Of a stretch of 64,000 bases of DNA, positions 40,684 through 49,131 are shown piece after piece. The stretch covers positions 8,095,001 to 8,159,000 of the forward strand of contig NZ_CP160403.1 of assembly GCF_040782645.1 (NCBI RefSeq), written 5' to 3'. This stretch comes from Streptomyces sp. HUAS ZL42. GTDB taxonomy: Bacteria; Actinomycetota; Actinomycetes; Streptomycetales; Streptomycetaceae. The first letter of the stretch is position 1. Every line of letters starts with the position of its first letter. The notes beneath the pieces are model-generated. The model searched no databases and was not told where the DNA came from. It saw nothing but the letters and a program-made list of their open reading frames with translations. A program made the position numbers and the translations under genes.

Positions 40684-41271
40684 TCATGCCGTCGCAGGGA
40701 AGAGGCGCTGGACGGCGGCGACGATGGCTGCCCGGCGGGCCGCCAGGAAGGCGTCGCGTTCCTCGCCGAGAGGAACGAGGTCGGTTTGGCCGGCCCACGA
40801 CAGAGCCAGCTGACTGACGAACACGAGAACGTCCTCGGGCTCCCACGCGGGATCGAGGTGGCCGGCCTCCTGTGCCTTGCGTACCTGCTCGATCTTGCGG
40901 CGCAGGGACTCCTGTACCGGGTCGTCGGACGGGGCCTCCCCGGCCGGCAGCTCCAGTTGGCCCCACATCATCAGCCGATGGCGTTCGGGATGGCGGACGG
41001 CGTGGTCATGCATGCGGCCGGCGTAGCCCGGCAGATCGGCGGGATCCAGGGGGACAGCCTCGGCCATGGCGGCGAGCTCCCGTCCGGCGACGAACCGGTA
41101 GAGCGCCTCCTTGCTGCGGAAGTACGCATAGACGCGTTCCTTGCTGGTGCGCGCCGCCTTGGCGATCCGCTCGACCCGCGCTCCCGCGATGCCATGACGG
41201 GCGAATTCGGCGGTGGCCGCGGAAATGATGCGGTCACTGGTGGCGTCGGTGACGCTGCTGCGGGAGGCCAT
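40684..41271 (-). CDS. TetR-family transcriptional regulator
   Basis: A 195-residue repressor. The N-terminal helix-turn-helix reads SDRIISAATAEFARHGIAGA, RVERIAKAARTSKERVYAYF and RSKEALY; the ligand-binding C-terminus has LRRKIEQVRKAQEAGHLDPA. ATG 41271 is chosen over a TTG 18 nt upstream. Divergent from the aldo/keto reductase with a palindrome in the 99-nt gap, so it probably represses both genes. Inducer unknown. Confidence 0.9.
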   Translation of the reverse strand: MASRSSVTDATSDRIISAATAEFARHGIAGARVERIAKAARTSKERVYAYFRSKEALYRFVAGRELAAMAEAVPLDPADLPGYAGRMHDHAVRHPERHRLMMWGQLELPAGEAPSDDPVQESLRRKIEQVRKAQEAGHLDPAWEPEDVLVFVSQLALSWAGQTDLVPLGEERDAFLAARRAAIVAAVQRLFPATA

Positions 41272-41287
41272 GAGGCTCAGCTTACCC

Positions 41288-41304
41288 AACCGAACTGTTC
41301 GGTT
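41288..41304. promoter_or_regulatory. TetR operator candidate, site 1
   Basis: AACCGAACTGTTCGGTT: perfect 8-nt arms around a central T, 16 nt upstream of the TetR start. Confidence 0.7.
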
Positions 41305-41334
41305 TGGCGGCGGCGGCCGACGGCTGTATGGTCG

Positions 41335-41350
41335 AACCGAACCGTTTGGT
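41335..41350. promoter_or_regulatory. TetR operator candidate, site 2
   Basis: AACCGAACCGTTTGGT repeats site 1 with mismatches, 20 nt before the aldo/keto reductase start. Two sites flanking the divergent promoters are typical of TetR control. Confidence 0.6.
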
Positions 41351-41370
41351 GTGACTTAGAGGAGCAGACC

Positions 41371-42309
41371 ATGCAGCAGCGCAATCTGGGCCGCCAGGGC
41401 CTGACCGTCTCCGCGATCGGCTACGGCGCGATGGGCACTGCGGTCGGCTACGGCCCCTCGGACGACACCGGGTCGATCGCCGCGATCCGCCGCGCTCATG
41501 AGCTCGGCGTGACCCACTTCGACACCGCGGAGATGTACGGCTGGGGAGAGGGCGAGAAGCTGCTCGGCCACGCTCTGGCGCCCATCCGTGACGAGGTGAC
41601 GATCGCGACGAAGTTCGGCCTCACGCCGACCTTCGCTCCGAACTCGAAGCCGGAGCACATCCGGGAGGTCGTCGAGAACAGCCTCCGCAACCTGAACATC
41701 GACGTGATCGACGTGCTCTACCAGCACGGCCCCGACCCGAGCGTCCCGATCGAGGACGTGGTCGGTGTGATGAAGGAGTTCGTCGACGCCGGCAAGGTGA
41801 AGTACCTCGGCCTGTCCAACACCGACACCGACGCCATCCGCCGCGCCCACGCGGTGCACCCGATCTCGGTCCTGCAGCACGAGTACTCGATCTTCGCCCA
41901 CGACTCCGAGCAGTTCTTCCCCGTACTGGAGGAGCTCGGCATCGGCCTGGTCGCCTACTCCCCGCTCGCCCGCGGCTTCCTCAGCGGCGCGGTCAAGCCC
42001 CGTGAGCACTACGACGCGAGCGACTTCCGCCAGATGATTCCCTGGTGGGCCCCGGAGAACTTCGACGAGAACCTCTCCATCGTCAGCGAGCTCACCAAGC
42101 TCGCGGAGAGCAAGGGCGTCGCCCTGTCCCAGCTCGCCCTGGCCTGGCTGCTGGCGAAGAAGGACTACATCGTCCCGATCCCCGGCTCGCGCAACCCCGA
42201 GCGCGTCGCGCAGAACATCGCGGCCGCCGACCTCAGGCTGACCGCCGACGACCTCGCCCGCATCGACGAGATCGCGCCCGACGGCGGCATCGGCGGACGG
42301 GGTATGTGA
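41371..42309 (+). CDS. Aldo/keto reductase
   Basis: A 312-residue (beta/alpha)8 NADPH-dependent reductase. The catalytic tetrad is visible as Asp and Tyr in HFDTAEMYGWGEGEKLLGHA, Lys in TIATKFG and His in DVLYQHGPD. C-terminal NADPH-binding block: VPIPGSRNPERVAQNIAAAD. GAGGAG lies 6 nt before the ATG. Reduces aldehydes or ketones; controlled by the divergent TetR protein. Followed by a strong hairpin. Confidence 0.93.
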   Translation: MQQRNLGRQGLTVSAIGYGAMGTAVGYGPSDDTGSIAAIRRAHELGVTHFDTAEMYGWGEGEKLLGHALAPIRDEVTIATKFGLTPTFAPNSKPEHIREVVENSLRNLNIDVIDVLYQHGPDPSVPIEDVVGVMKEFVDAGKVKYLGLSNTDTDAIRRAHAVHPISVLQHEYSIFAHDSEQFFPVLEELGIGLVAYSPLARGFLSGAVKPREHYDASDFRQMIPWWAPENFDENLSIVSELTKLAESKGVALSQLALAWLLAKKDYIVPIPGSRNPERVAQNIAAADLRLTADDLARIDEIAPDGGIGGRGM

Positions 42310-42340
42310 CACGGCGCCCGCCCACCGCAGCCCGCTATGT

Positions 42341-42376
42341 GAGACCGGCAACAAGCCCGCTCGCGTTGCCGGTCTC
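42341..42376 (+). terminator. Terminator after the aldo/keto reductase
   Basis: GAGACCGGCAAC and GTTGCCGGTCTC, perfect 12-nt arms with a 12-nt loop, 31 nt after the stop. It also marks the break-point of the truncated oxidoreductase on the other strand. Confidence 0.75.
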
Positions 42377-42532
42377 GCGCAGCCGGCCTGAACGGTGGGA
42401 ACAGTCGGCGGGAGCGACGCCCGAGGCCCGTACGGCCACCCGGATGTGGCCCGGTCCCGCGTGTGGCTCCGGTACGTCGCCTACCTCCAGGACGCTTGTG
42501 GGGCCGTACTCGGAGAGTCTCAGTGCTCTCAT
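42377..42532 (-). pseudogene. MDR quinone oxidoreductase, N-terminal fragment
   Basis: MRALRLSEYGPTSVLEVGDV, then PEPHAGPGHIRVAVRASGVA and PADCSHRSGRL: the first ~50 residues of a zinc-free MDR reductase. The sequence then runs into the terminator hairpin and stops at 42335; about 250 residues are missing. It is divergent from the TetR remnant with a TetR-like operator between, the usual layout for this pair. Confidence 0.75.
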
Positions 42533-42545
42533 CGCGTCGGACGCT

Positions 42546-42565
42546 AACGGAACGGCCTGTCCGTT
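42546..42565. promoter_or_regulatory. TetR-type operator left from a decayed divergent pair
   Basis: AACGGA and TCCGTT around an 8-nt centre (ACGGCCTG), lying between the truncated oxidoreductase and the TetR remnant. Confidence 0.55.
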
Positions 42566-42582
42566 TACCCAAGTCGAGAGCG

Positions 42583-42850
42583 GTGACGAACCCAGCGCCT
42601 CACTCCCGGCGCTCTGATGCCCGGGACAACCGAGAGGGCATCCTCGCCGTGGCCCGCACGACGTTCGCCGAGCAGGGGCCGGGGGTGGCGATGTGCGAGA
42701 TCGCGCCGCGTGCAGGGGGCGGCCCCGCGACCCTCTACCGGCACTTTCCGGGCCAAGGAGGCGCGGGGACCCGAGGCCTTCGGCGAGCAGATGACAGCCT
42801 GCACCGCCGTCGTCGACGAGCGGCTGGCCGATCCGGATGCCGGCTGCCCT
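42583..42850 (+). pseudogene. TetR-family regulator, N-terminal half with frameshift
   Basis: From a GTG at 42583: VTNPAPHSRRSDARDNREGI, LAVARTTFAEQGPGVAMCEI, then GPATLYRHFP, the TetR DNA-binding domain. After HFP the frame shifts (extra bases around 42750-42760) and continues in another frame as EAFGEQMTACTAVVDERLAD. Homology ends near 42850. The missing C-terminal half closely resembles the fragment at 46.65-46.93 kb on the same strand, so this is probably one TetR gene split by the DNA carrying the rhamnosidase. Confidence 0.75.
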
Positions 42851-43106
42851 GACTGCGGTGACCTAGCGGCACATCAGGAAGCGGCCCTCCCCATTCGCGG
42901 GCGGCAACCCTCCGGGCGATCGCCACATGCTCCGCCAGCATGGATCGCAGGCACGTGCGACCAGCCATGTACCACACGTGTTTGACGGCGGGAAGGGCGA
43001 GATCGGTCCTACGCGCAGCAGGACCACCCTCACCCCAGATGCCGCTCGCAAGGGGATTGACGCCCCCTTGCGCCAGGCCCAAGGATCACCGCTGCAACGA
43101 CGTGAT

Positions 43107-43118
43107 TGAAACGATTCA
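43107..43118. promoter_or_regulatory. LacI-type operator candidate before the rhamnosidase
   Basis: TGAAACGATTCA has TGAA/TTCA arms with central ACGA, similar to LacI-family sites used in rhamnose-linked genes. It lies 42 nt before the GH78 start. Confidence 0.4.
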
Positions 43119-43160
43119 TACACCCTTCTCGCTCATACCGCACCTCCACAGGAGCTCGCG

Positions 43161-46100
43161 ATGCCCCTTTTCACCCGCCGGTCCGCCCTGCGCTCGGCCA
43201 TAGCCGTGGCCCTCGCTCCCACCCTGGGCTCCCTGACGCTGCCGAGCCTCGCGGCCGAGGCGTCCGCCGCTGTCTCGTGGACGGCGAAGTGGATCTGGGC
43301 TCCGTCCAGTTCGACGAACCAGTGGGTGGCCTTCCGCAGATCGCTCACCCTCGGCTCCGCGCCCTCGAAGGCCGTGACCCAGATCGCCGCCGACTCGAAG
43401 TACTGGCTGTGGGTGAACGGCACCCTGGTGGTCTTCGACGGTGGACTCAAGCGCGGCCCGAACCGCACGGACACCTACTACGACGAGATCGACCTCGCCC
43501 CGTACCTCACCAGCGGCACCAACACCATCGCCCTGCTGGTCTGGTACTTCGGCAAGCAGGGCTTCTCGCACAACAGCAGTGGCAGGGGCGGACTGCTGTT
43601 CCAGTCGGACATCACCACCGGCTCGACGACCACCCGGCTCGTCAGCGACACCAGCTGGAAGCACACCGTCCACCCGGGCTACTCGAACAACACCAGCGGC
43701 ACACAGGTCAACTTCCGGCTGCCCGAGTCCAACATCTACTACGACGCCCAAGCCGCCGCCGTCGTGTCGGGCTGGCGGTCACCCGGCTTCAACGACGGCG
43801 GCTGGACAGCTCCGACCGACTTCGGTGCCGTCGGCGCCTCGCCCTGGAACAACCTCGTCCAGCGGCCGGTCCCACAGTTCCGCTACTCGGATCTGAAGTC
43901 CTACGCCAACGTCTCTTCGCTGCCGGCCACCGGCCAGGGCGACACCGCCATCTCCGCCACGCTCCCCTCCAACCTCCAGGTCACGCCGTTCCTGAAGGTG
44001 GACGCCCCGGCCGGCGTGGTGATCGGCATCCAGACCGACCACTACGACGACGGCGCGGGCCTGACCGGAATCGAACCCGGCACCGGCTACAACATGCGCG
44101 CCACCTACGTCTGCACCGGCGGCGTCCAGGAGTTCGAGCCCCTTGCCTGGATGAGCGGTACGGCGGTGAGGTACACGATCCCGGCGGGCGTGACGATCCT
44201 GGACCTGAAGTACCGGGAGTCGGGCTACGACACCGACTTCGCGGGCTCGTTCAGCAGCGACGACGCCTTCCTGGACACGCTGTGGACCAAGGCCGCCCGC
44301 ACGATGTACGTCAACATGCGGGACAACTACATGGACTGCCCCACCCGCGAACGGGCCCAGTGGTGGGGCGATGTGGTCAACCAGCTCAAGGAGGGCTTCT
44401 ACACCTTCGACACCCGCTCGCACGCACTCGGCAAGAAGGCCATCGCCCAGCTGACGGCCTGGCAGAAGGACAGCGGAGCGCTGTACTCGCCGGTTCCGAC
44501 AACCATCTGGACCTCCGAACTGCCCGTGCAGATGCTGGCGTCGGTGTGGTCGTTCTGGACCTATTACCTCTACACCGGTGACGCGAGCGCCGTGACCGGC
44601 GCATACCCGGCGGTGAAGAAGTACCTGAACCTGTGGAGCCTGGACGGTGACGGCCTGGTCAACCACCGCGCGGGGGACTGGGACTGGGAGGACTGGGGCT
44701 CCAACATCGACGCCCGCCTCCTGGACAACAGCTGGTACTACCTGGCCCTGGACACCGCCGCCAAACTCGCCGACCTCAGCGGCAACTCCGGTGACGTGGC
44801 CGGCTGGCAGTCCCGGCGCGACGGTATCAAGGCCAACTTCGACCGCGTGCTGTGGAACGCGTCCCGGAACGAATACCGCTCACCCGGCTACAACGGCGAC
44901 ACCGACGACCGCGGCAACGCCCTCGCGGTGGTCGCCGGGCTGCCCCCCGCCGCCCGCTTCCGGGCGGTCACCGAGGTGCTGCGCACCCACCTCAACGCCA
45001 GCCCGTACATGGAGTTCTACGTCCTCGAAGCCCTCTACCTCATGAGCGAGGCCACCGTCGCCGAGGAGCGCATGCGCAACCGCTACGCCGCCCAGGTCGC
45101 CGACCCCGCCTGTCACACCCTGTGGGAGGTGTGGGACAAGGCCGCGGGCACCGACAACCACGCCTGGAACGGCGGCCCGCTGTACGCGCTGTCCGCCTAC
45201 GCCGCCGGGGTGCGACCCACCAAGCCCGGCTGGACGACGTACGAGATCGTCCCGCAGACCGGCACCCTCACGAAGATCGACACCGTCGTGCCCACCGTCA
45301 AGGGCGACATCCGCTTCGGCATCACACGCGATGGCACCAAGGCCACACTGACGCTCACCTCCCCGAACGGGACGACGGCCCGGGTCGGCGTGCCCACCTA
45401 CGGCGGCTCCCAGCCGGTCATCACCGCGGGCGGCACCACCGTCTACACCAACGGCGCCGCCACCGGCAGCGTCAGCGGTCTGGCCTACGACGGCAAGGAC
45501 GCCTCCTACGTCTACTTCACCGTGCAGCCGGGCACCTGGACCTTCACGGCCACCGGCACGGGCCGCCTGGACAACCTCGCTCTGGGCAGGCCGGTCAGCG
45601 GCAACAACAGCCTGGAGAACGGCGACTGGGGAAGGAACCGGCTCACCGACGGCCAGCTCACCAGCGTGACCGGCGCCAAGGGCTACACCAGCAACGACTT
45701 CCCCTCCGCCGACGTGTCCGCGAGCCCGGTCTGGGTCGAGATCGACCTCGGGGCCGACACCGACCTGGACGCCGTACGGCTCTTCCCGCGAACCGACACT
45801 TCGGCGGCGGGCGGCGGCACCGCGGGCTTCCCGGTCGACTTCACGATCCAGACCCGGCGCGACGGCGCCACGTCGTACGCCACCGTCCGCACCGTCACGG
45901 GCCAGCCGAACCCCAACGGCCTTGTACAGACGTACGGGTTCAGGACGACCACCGCCCGCTACCTCCGCCTGCAAGCCACGCGTCTCGGCAGCCCCGCCTC
46001 CGACGAGACCACCAAGTACCGCCTCCAGCTCGCCGAACTCACCGTCCCCACCGCCGCGACCACCGTCACCAGCAACTGCACCCTGGAGAACGGCGACTGG

Positions 46101-46523
46101 GGCAAGACGCGGGTCCTGGACGGCACCACCACCAGCGTGACCGGCGCCAAGGGCTTCACCAGCATCGACTTCCCGTCCGCCGACGTCAGCCGCACGCCCG
46201 TCTGGATCGAGATCGACCTCGGCACCGACCGCGCGATCGACTCCGTCACCCTCTACCCGCGCACGGACACCGGTGGGGCCGCTGGCGGCACGGCGGGCTT
46301 CCCGGCCGACTTCACGATCCAGACCCGGGCCGACGGCGCCACGTCCTACACCACCGCCCGCACGGTCACCGGCCAGCCCAACCCGAACGGAGCCGCCCAG
46401 ACCTACACCCTCACCTCCGCCAACAGCCGCTACCTGCGCCTCCAGACCACCAAGCTGGGCACACCCGCCTCGGACGAGAGCACCAAGTACCGCCTCCAAC
46501 TCGCCGAGGTCCTCATCAAGTGA
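43161..46523 (+). CDS. Secreted alpha-L-rhamnosidase, GH78, with two C-terminal discoidin/CBM32-like domains
   Basis: A 1120-residue secreted enzyme releasing terminal alpha-L-rhamnose. The Tat-like signal is FTRRSALRSAIAVALAPTLG with cleavage after residue ~35. N-terminal beta domains include WTAKWIWAPSSSTNQWVAFR. The (alpha/alpha)6 catalytic domain has MRDNYMDCPTRERAQWWGDV (~385-405), the GH78 signature holding catalytic carboxylates, then AGDWDWEDWGSN and DNHAWNGGPLYALSAY. Residues ~806-1120 are two near-identical ~150-residue F5/8C domains (NNSLENGDWG and SNCTLENGDWG), likely glycan-binding. GGAG precedes the ATG. It stands alone between two halves of a TetR remnant, with no transporter of its own nearby. 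Confidence 0.92.
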   Translation: MPLFTRRSALRSAIAVALAPTLGSLTLPSLAAEASAAVSWTAKWIWAPSSSTNQWVAFRRSLTLGSAPSKAVTQIAADSKYWLWVNGTLVVFDGGLKRGPNRTDTYYDEIDLAPYLTSGTNTIALLVWYFGKQGFSHNSSGRGGLLFQSDITTGSTTTRLVSDTSWKHTVHPGYSNNTSGTQVNFRLPESNIYYDAQAAAVVSGWRSPGFNDGGWTAPTDFGAVGASPWNNLVQRPVPQFRYSDLKSYANVSSLPATGQGDTAISATLPSNLQVTPFLKVDAPAGVVIGIQTDHYDDGAGLTGIEPGTGYNMRATYVCTGGVQEFEPLAWMSGTAVRYTIPAGVTILDLKYRESGYDTDFAGSFSSDDAFLDTLWTKAARTMYVNMRDNYMDCPTRERAQWWGDVVNQLKEGFYTFDTRSHALGKKAIAQLTAWQKDSGALYSPVPTTIWTSELPVQMLASVWSFWTYYLYTGDASAVTGAYPAVKKYLNLWSLDGDGLVNHRAGDWDWEDWGSNIDARLLDNSWYYLALDTAAKLADLSGNSGDVAGWQSRRDGIKANFDRVLWNASRNEYRSPGYNGDTDDRGNALAVVAGLPPAARFRAVTEVLRTHLNASPYMEFYVLEALYLMSEATVAEERMRNRYAAQVADPACHTLWEVWDKAAGTDNHAWNGGPLYALSAYAAGVRPTKPGWTTYEIVPQTGTLTKIDTVVPTVKGDIRFGITRDGTKATLTLTSPNGTTARVGVPTYGGSQPVITAGGTTVYTNGAATGSVSGLAYDGKDASYVYFTVQPGTWTFTATGTGRLDNLALGRPVSGNNSLENGDWGRNRLTDGQLTSVTGAKGYTSNDFPSADVSASPVWVEIDLGADTDLDAVRLFPRTDTSAAGGGTAGFPVDFTIQTRRDGATSYATVRTVTGQPNPNGLVQTYGFRTTTARYLRLQATRLGSPASDETTKYRLQLAELTVPTAATTVTSNCTLENGDWGKTRVLDGTTTSVTGAKGFTSIDFPSADVSRTPVWIEIDLGTDRAIDSVTLYPRTDTGGAAGGTAGFPADFTIQTRADGATSYTTARTVTGQPNPNGAAQTYTLTSANSRYLRLQTTKLGTPASDESTKYRLQLAEVLIK
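45605..46520 (+). repeat. Internal duplication in the GH78 gene (two ~445-nt units)
   Basis: Units 45605-46049 and 46076-46520 are offset by 471 nt and share long DNA matches (CTGGAGAACGGCGACTGGGG, ACCAGCGTGACCGGCGCCAA, ACGGGCCAGCC/ACCGGCCAGCC). They encode the two discoidin-like domains. Confidence 0.85.
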
Positions 46524-46617
46524 CCGACCTGAAACCCATTGGACCGGCCCTCACCCACCGCCAGCGGGGCGGGCCGGGCCGATGGGCGGCAGTCCTCTCG
46601 GACATGAGCGGGTTTCG

Positions 46618-46928
46618 CTGTTCGTGGGTCGCCGCAGGCGGCCGACCAAGTCTCTGGAGGCCCGCCGCGTCGAGGCGTTCGGGCTGCTCGAACTCGTCAC
46701 CCGCGCCAAGAGCACCGGCCACCTGCGCGACGACTTCACCGACCGGGGCGTCGTCATTCCGGCTCATGGACAACGTCGGCGTCGTCAGGGACGGCCCCCG
46801 GCACCTGGCACCGCCTTGTCGCCCGCGTGCTCCGCTCCCAGGTATCGATCCGCCCGCTGGCCCCGGCGTCCGGCGCCCTCCAGCGTGCCATGGTCCGCCT
46901 CGCCCGAAGCGGCCCCGGCACCGACTGA
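46618..46928 (+). pseudogene. TetR-family regulator, C-terminal half with frameshift
   Basis: LEARRVEAFGLLELVTRAKS followed by TGHLRDDFTDRGVVI is the helix pair of a TetR C-terminal domain. The reading then shifts and goes on as LMDNVGVV, and shifts again to APGTWHRLVARVLRSQVSI and ALQRAMVRLARSGPGTD stop (46926-46928). No DNA-binding domain precedes it here. It complements the N-terminal half at 42.6 kb. The following 46929-47150 shows nothing I can identify. Confidence 0.65.
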
Positions 46929-47150
46929 GCCACGGCCCGCCGGGCACCGGCCCGGCTCGTACGCGCCCGCACGCAGTCCATGGCCACACCGGGCCGATCC
47001 AGGACGCTCCCAGCGGGATGCCATCAGGGTGCGGTGTCAATCAACACAGGCCTGTCAACACGGTGTGGCCATTGCAGCACCACGCGGCCCGGGCGCCCTT
47101 TGCGCCCGCACGACTTCGTGAGGCCATCGGGGCCGGTGGCCGTCAGGTAG

Positions 47151-47775
47151 TCACCAATACGTCATCTGGACGCTCGCTGTCAGCGTCGGTGACACGCGCA
47201 GCTCATCGAGCGTCCGGCGCGTCCATTCACCGTCCCGGTGGACGACGTCACCGCGCTCCCGCATCGACCGGATCGTCTCCTCCAGCTCCAGCGGAATGCC
47301 GTCGGTGCGCTGGTGCAGCAACTTGGCGAACTGCTCGGAGACCTTTTCCGCGCCGCGAATCGACCGGACCAGCTCCCCGGTCTGCCGCACATCCAGCGGG
47401 GAAAGCTCAACTCTGGTCAGGGTCATGCCGATGGGGTGGCGGGACGTCAGCCGACGCAGCAGCGACCCCTCGGGGATGTCGTGCGGGCGGTAGGTGCCGG
47501 CGAGCGGGCTCAGCCGCAGACCGGACGGCGTCGGTCGCAGACGCCGTACGCCGTCCACGACCGGCCCAGCGGGAACGGCTCGCGCACGGGCGGGCACGGC
47601 GCGAGCAGGACGCGTGGTCCGCGACAGCCCCAAGCGCCTCGTGCAGCAGCCGGGACTTGCCGATACCGGGTTCGCCCTCGATGAGCACCAGCGATCCTCC
47701 GGACCTCAGCGCCCGCACCACGCCGGCGAGGGCGCCATCACGGTTGACTAGGCCGGGAGCCACCGCCTCGACCAT
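47151..47775 (-). pseudogene. LAL-type LuxR regulator, broken ATPase region
   Basis: From 47775: LVNRDGALAGVVRALRSGGS, then LVLIEGEPGIGKSRLLHEAL, the Walker A region of large ATP-binding LuxR regulators. The frame then breaks and the homology continues in another frame: GPVVDGVRRLRPTPSGLRLS, TYRPHDIPEGSLLRRLTSRH and LLHQRTDGIPLELEETIRSM. An internal stretch with Walker B appears deleted, and the C-terminal tetratricopeptide and LuxR helix-turn-helix parts are absent. A full protein would be about 900 residues. The stretch 47776-48052 that follows holds nothing recognisable. Confidence 0.75.
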
Positions 47776-48052
47776 GACGCCACCGGACGGCTCACCGCGT
47801 TCCGCACCCCTTACGGGTCCCGAGCCCTCAGGTGTCGTCCGGTCCGCGTCACCACCAGGCCTCCGGACTCCCCTTGGTCATGAACACGGCGGCACCGTAC
47901 CGCACACCCCGGCAGGAGGCCGAGCGACATCGCGCGACACGGTGCAGGCGCCGCCCGGGGCACGCGAGTCGATGTGTTGATCCTCAGCGACACGGCCTCG
48001 GCAAGTGGCAGGCGTACAGACAGGAGAAGACGAAGAACACGCTCTCGCGTGG

Positions 48053-48922
48053 TCAGTTGAGAGGAGGAGAGGCCGGCAGGTTCTGGTCGGCGGCCCAGGA
48101 GGCGAGGATGCGCAGCCGCTCGTGGGTGGGGGAGCCGGGTGCGGCCGTCCAGACGGTGAGGTGCTGGTCGGGGTCGGTGTTGGCGGTCAGGGTGTCCCAG
48201 TCCAGGACGAGTTCGCCGACCACCGGGTGGTTGAGGGTCTTCGTGCCCACCGTGCGGGCCGCGACCCGGTGGTCGCCCCACCACTGGGCGAACTGCTTGT
48301 CGCGCAGGGACAGTTCACCGACCAGCTCGATCAGACGGGGATCCTCGGGATACTGCGCGGCTTCCATCCGCAGCTGCGCCACGGCGAGCCGCGCGGAGGT
48401 CTCCCAGTCGGCGTACAGCGTGCGCATGGCCGGATCCGTGAAGATGATCCGCGGGTAGTTGCGGTGCCTCTCCGGGATCCGGGAGAAGTCGGTGACCAGC
48501 GCGGCCGCCAGCGCGTTCCAGGCCAGGATGTCCCCGCGTCGACCCTGCACGATGGCCGGGGTGGCGGTGAGATCGTCCAGTACGCGCTGCAACTGCGGCT
48601 GGACCTTCTGCCGCCCCCGGCTGCGGGTGCGTGTGGTGATCTTGCCGGCGAGCTGGAAGAGGTAGCCGCGTTCGTCGTCGTCGAGATGGAGCACCCGGGC
48701 GAGCGTGTCCAGCACGGGCGCTGACGCCTGCATACGGCCCTGTTCGAGACGTGTGTAGTAGTCGGTGCTGATGCTGGCGAGCTGGGCGACCTCTTCGCGG
48801 CGCAGCCCGGCGACTCGGCGCGGGCCGTTGTTGTCGGGCAGGCCTACAGTGCGCGGGCTCAGCTCTGCGCGGCGCTTCTTGAGGAATTCTCCCAGCTCGT
48901 TGAGGGGAACATTGCCGGTCAT
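48053..48922 (-). CDS. XRE-family regulator with MmyB-like ligand-binding domain (paralogue 3)
   Basis: Third MmyB-type paralogue, 289 residues from ATG 48922 (MTGNVPLNELGEFLKKRRAE). ATGs at 48934 and 48973 are possible, but 48922 gives the same length as paralogue 2 and puts the upstream palindrome 34 nt away, as at the other two. Helix-turn-helix: RREEVAQLASISTDYYTRLE. Ligand domain: DILAWNALAAALVTDFSRIP, RIIFTDPAMRTLYADW, QWWGDHRVAARTVGTKTLNH. Divergent from the SDR gene at 49.1 kb, which it probably controls. Confidence 0.9.
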   Translation of the reverse strand: MTGNVPLNELGEFLKKRRAELSPRTVGLPDNNGPRRVAGLRREEVAQLASISTDYYTRLEQGRMQASAPVLDTLARVLHLDDDERGYLFQLAGKITTRTRSRGRQKVQPQLQRVLDDLTATPAIVQGRRGDILAWNALAAALVTDFSRIPERHRNYPRIIFTDPAMRTLYADWETSARLAVAQLRMEAAQYPEDPRLIELVGELSLRDKQFAQWWGDHRVAARTVGTKTLNHPVVGELVLDWDTLTANTDPDQHLTVWTAAPGSPTHERLRILASWAADQNLPASPPLN

Positions 48923-48956
48923 GCCGGTCAGCATGACACCGAACGCACCTGAGGAA

Positions 48957-48992
48957 GGAGGGAGAGTTTTCACCCAGGATGTATCCCTCCCC
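48957..48992. promoter_or_regulatory. Regulon palindrome, site G (XRE regulator 3 / SDR promoters)
   Basis: On the minus strand (48978-48957) CCTGGGTGAAA then ACTCTCCCTCC matches site A at 15 of 22 positions. On the plus strand CCAGGATGTATCCCTCCCC (48974-48992) forms a second half-matching copy facing the SDR operon. Confidence 0.6.
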
Positions 48993-49131
48993 GGATGTCT
49001 TTCTCCGCTTTTCGCTCTTGCCTCGGCGTGTGAGGCTCGACATGGAGCAGCCCGCGCGGCGATCCAGAGCGCCGTGTCGGCAAGGTCCTCCCCAAGCCTG
49101 AGCGAAGCCCCTCCACCCGCAAGGACTCACC

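Noticed and set aside
42855..43082. Minus-strand open frame overlapping the TetR remnant and rhamnosidase leader
   Set aside because: No recognisable domain, no ribosome site, and it is opposite the TetR homology.
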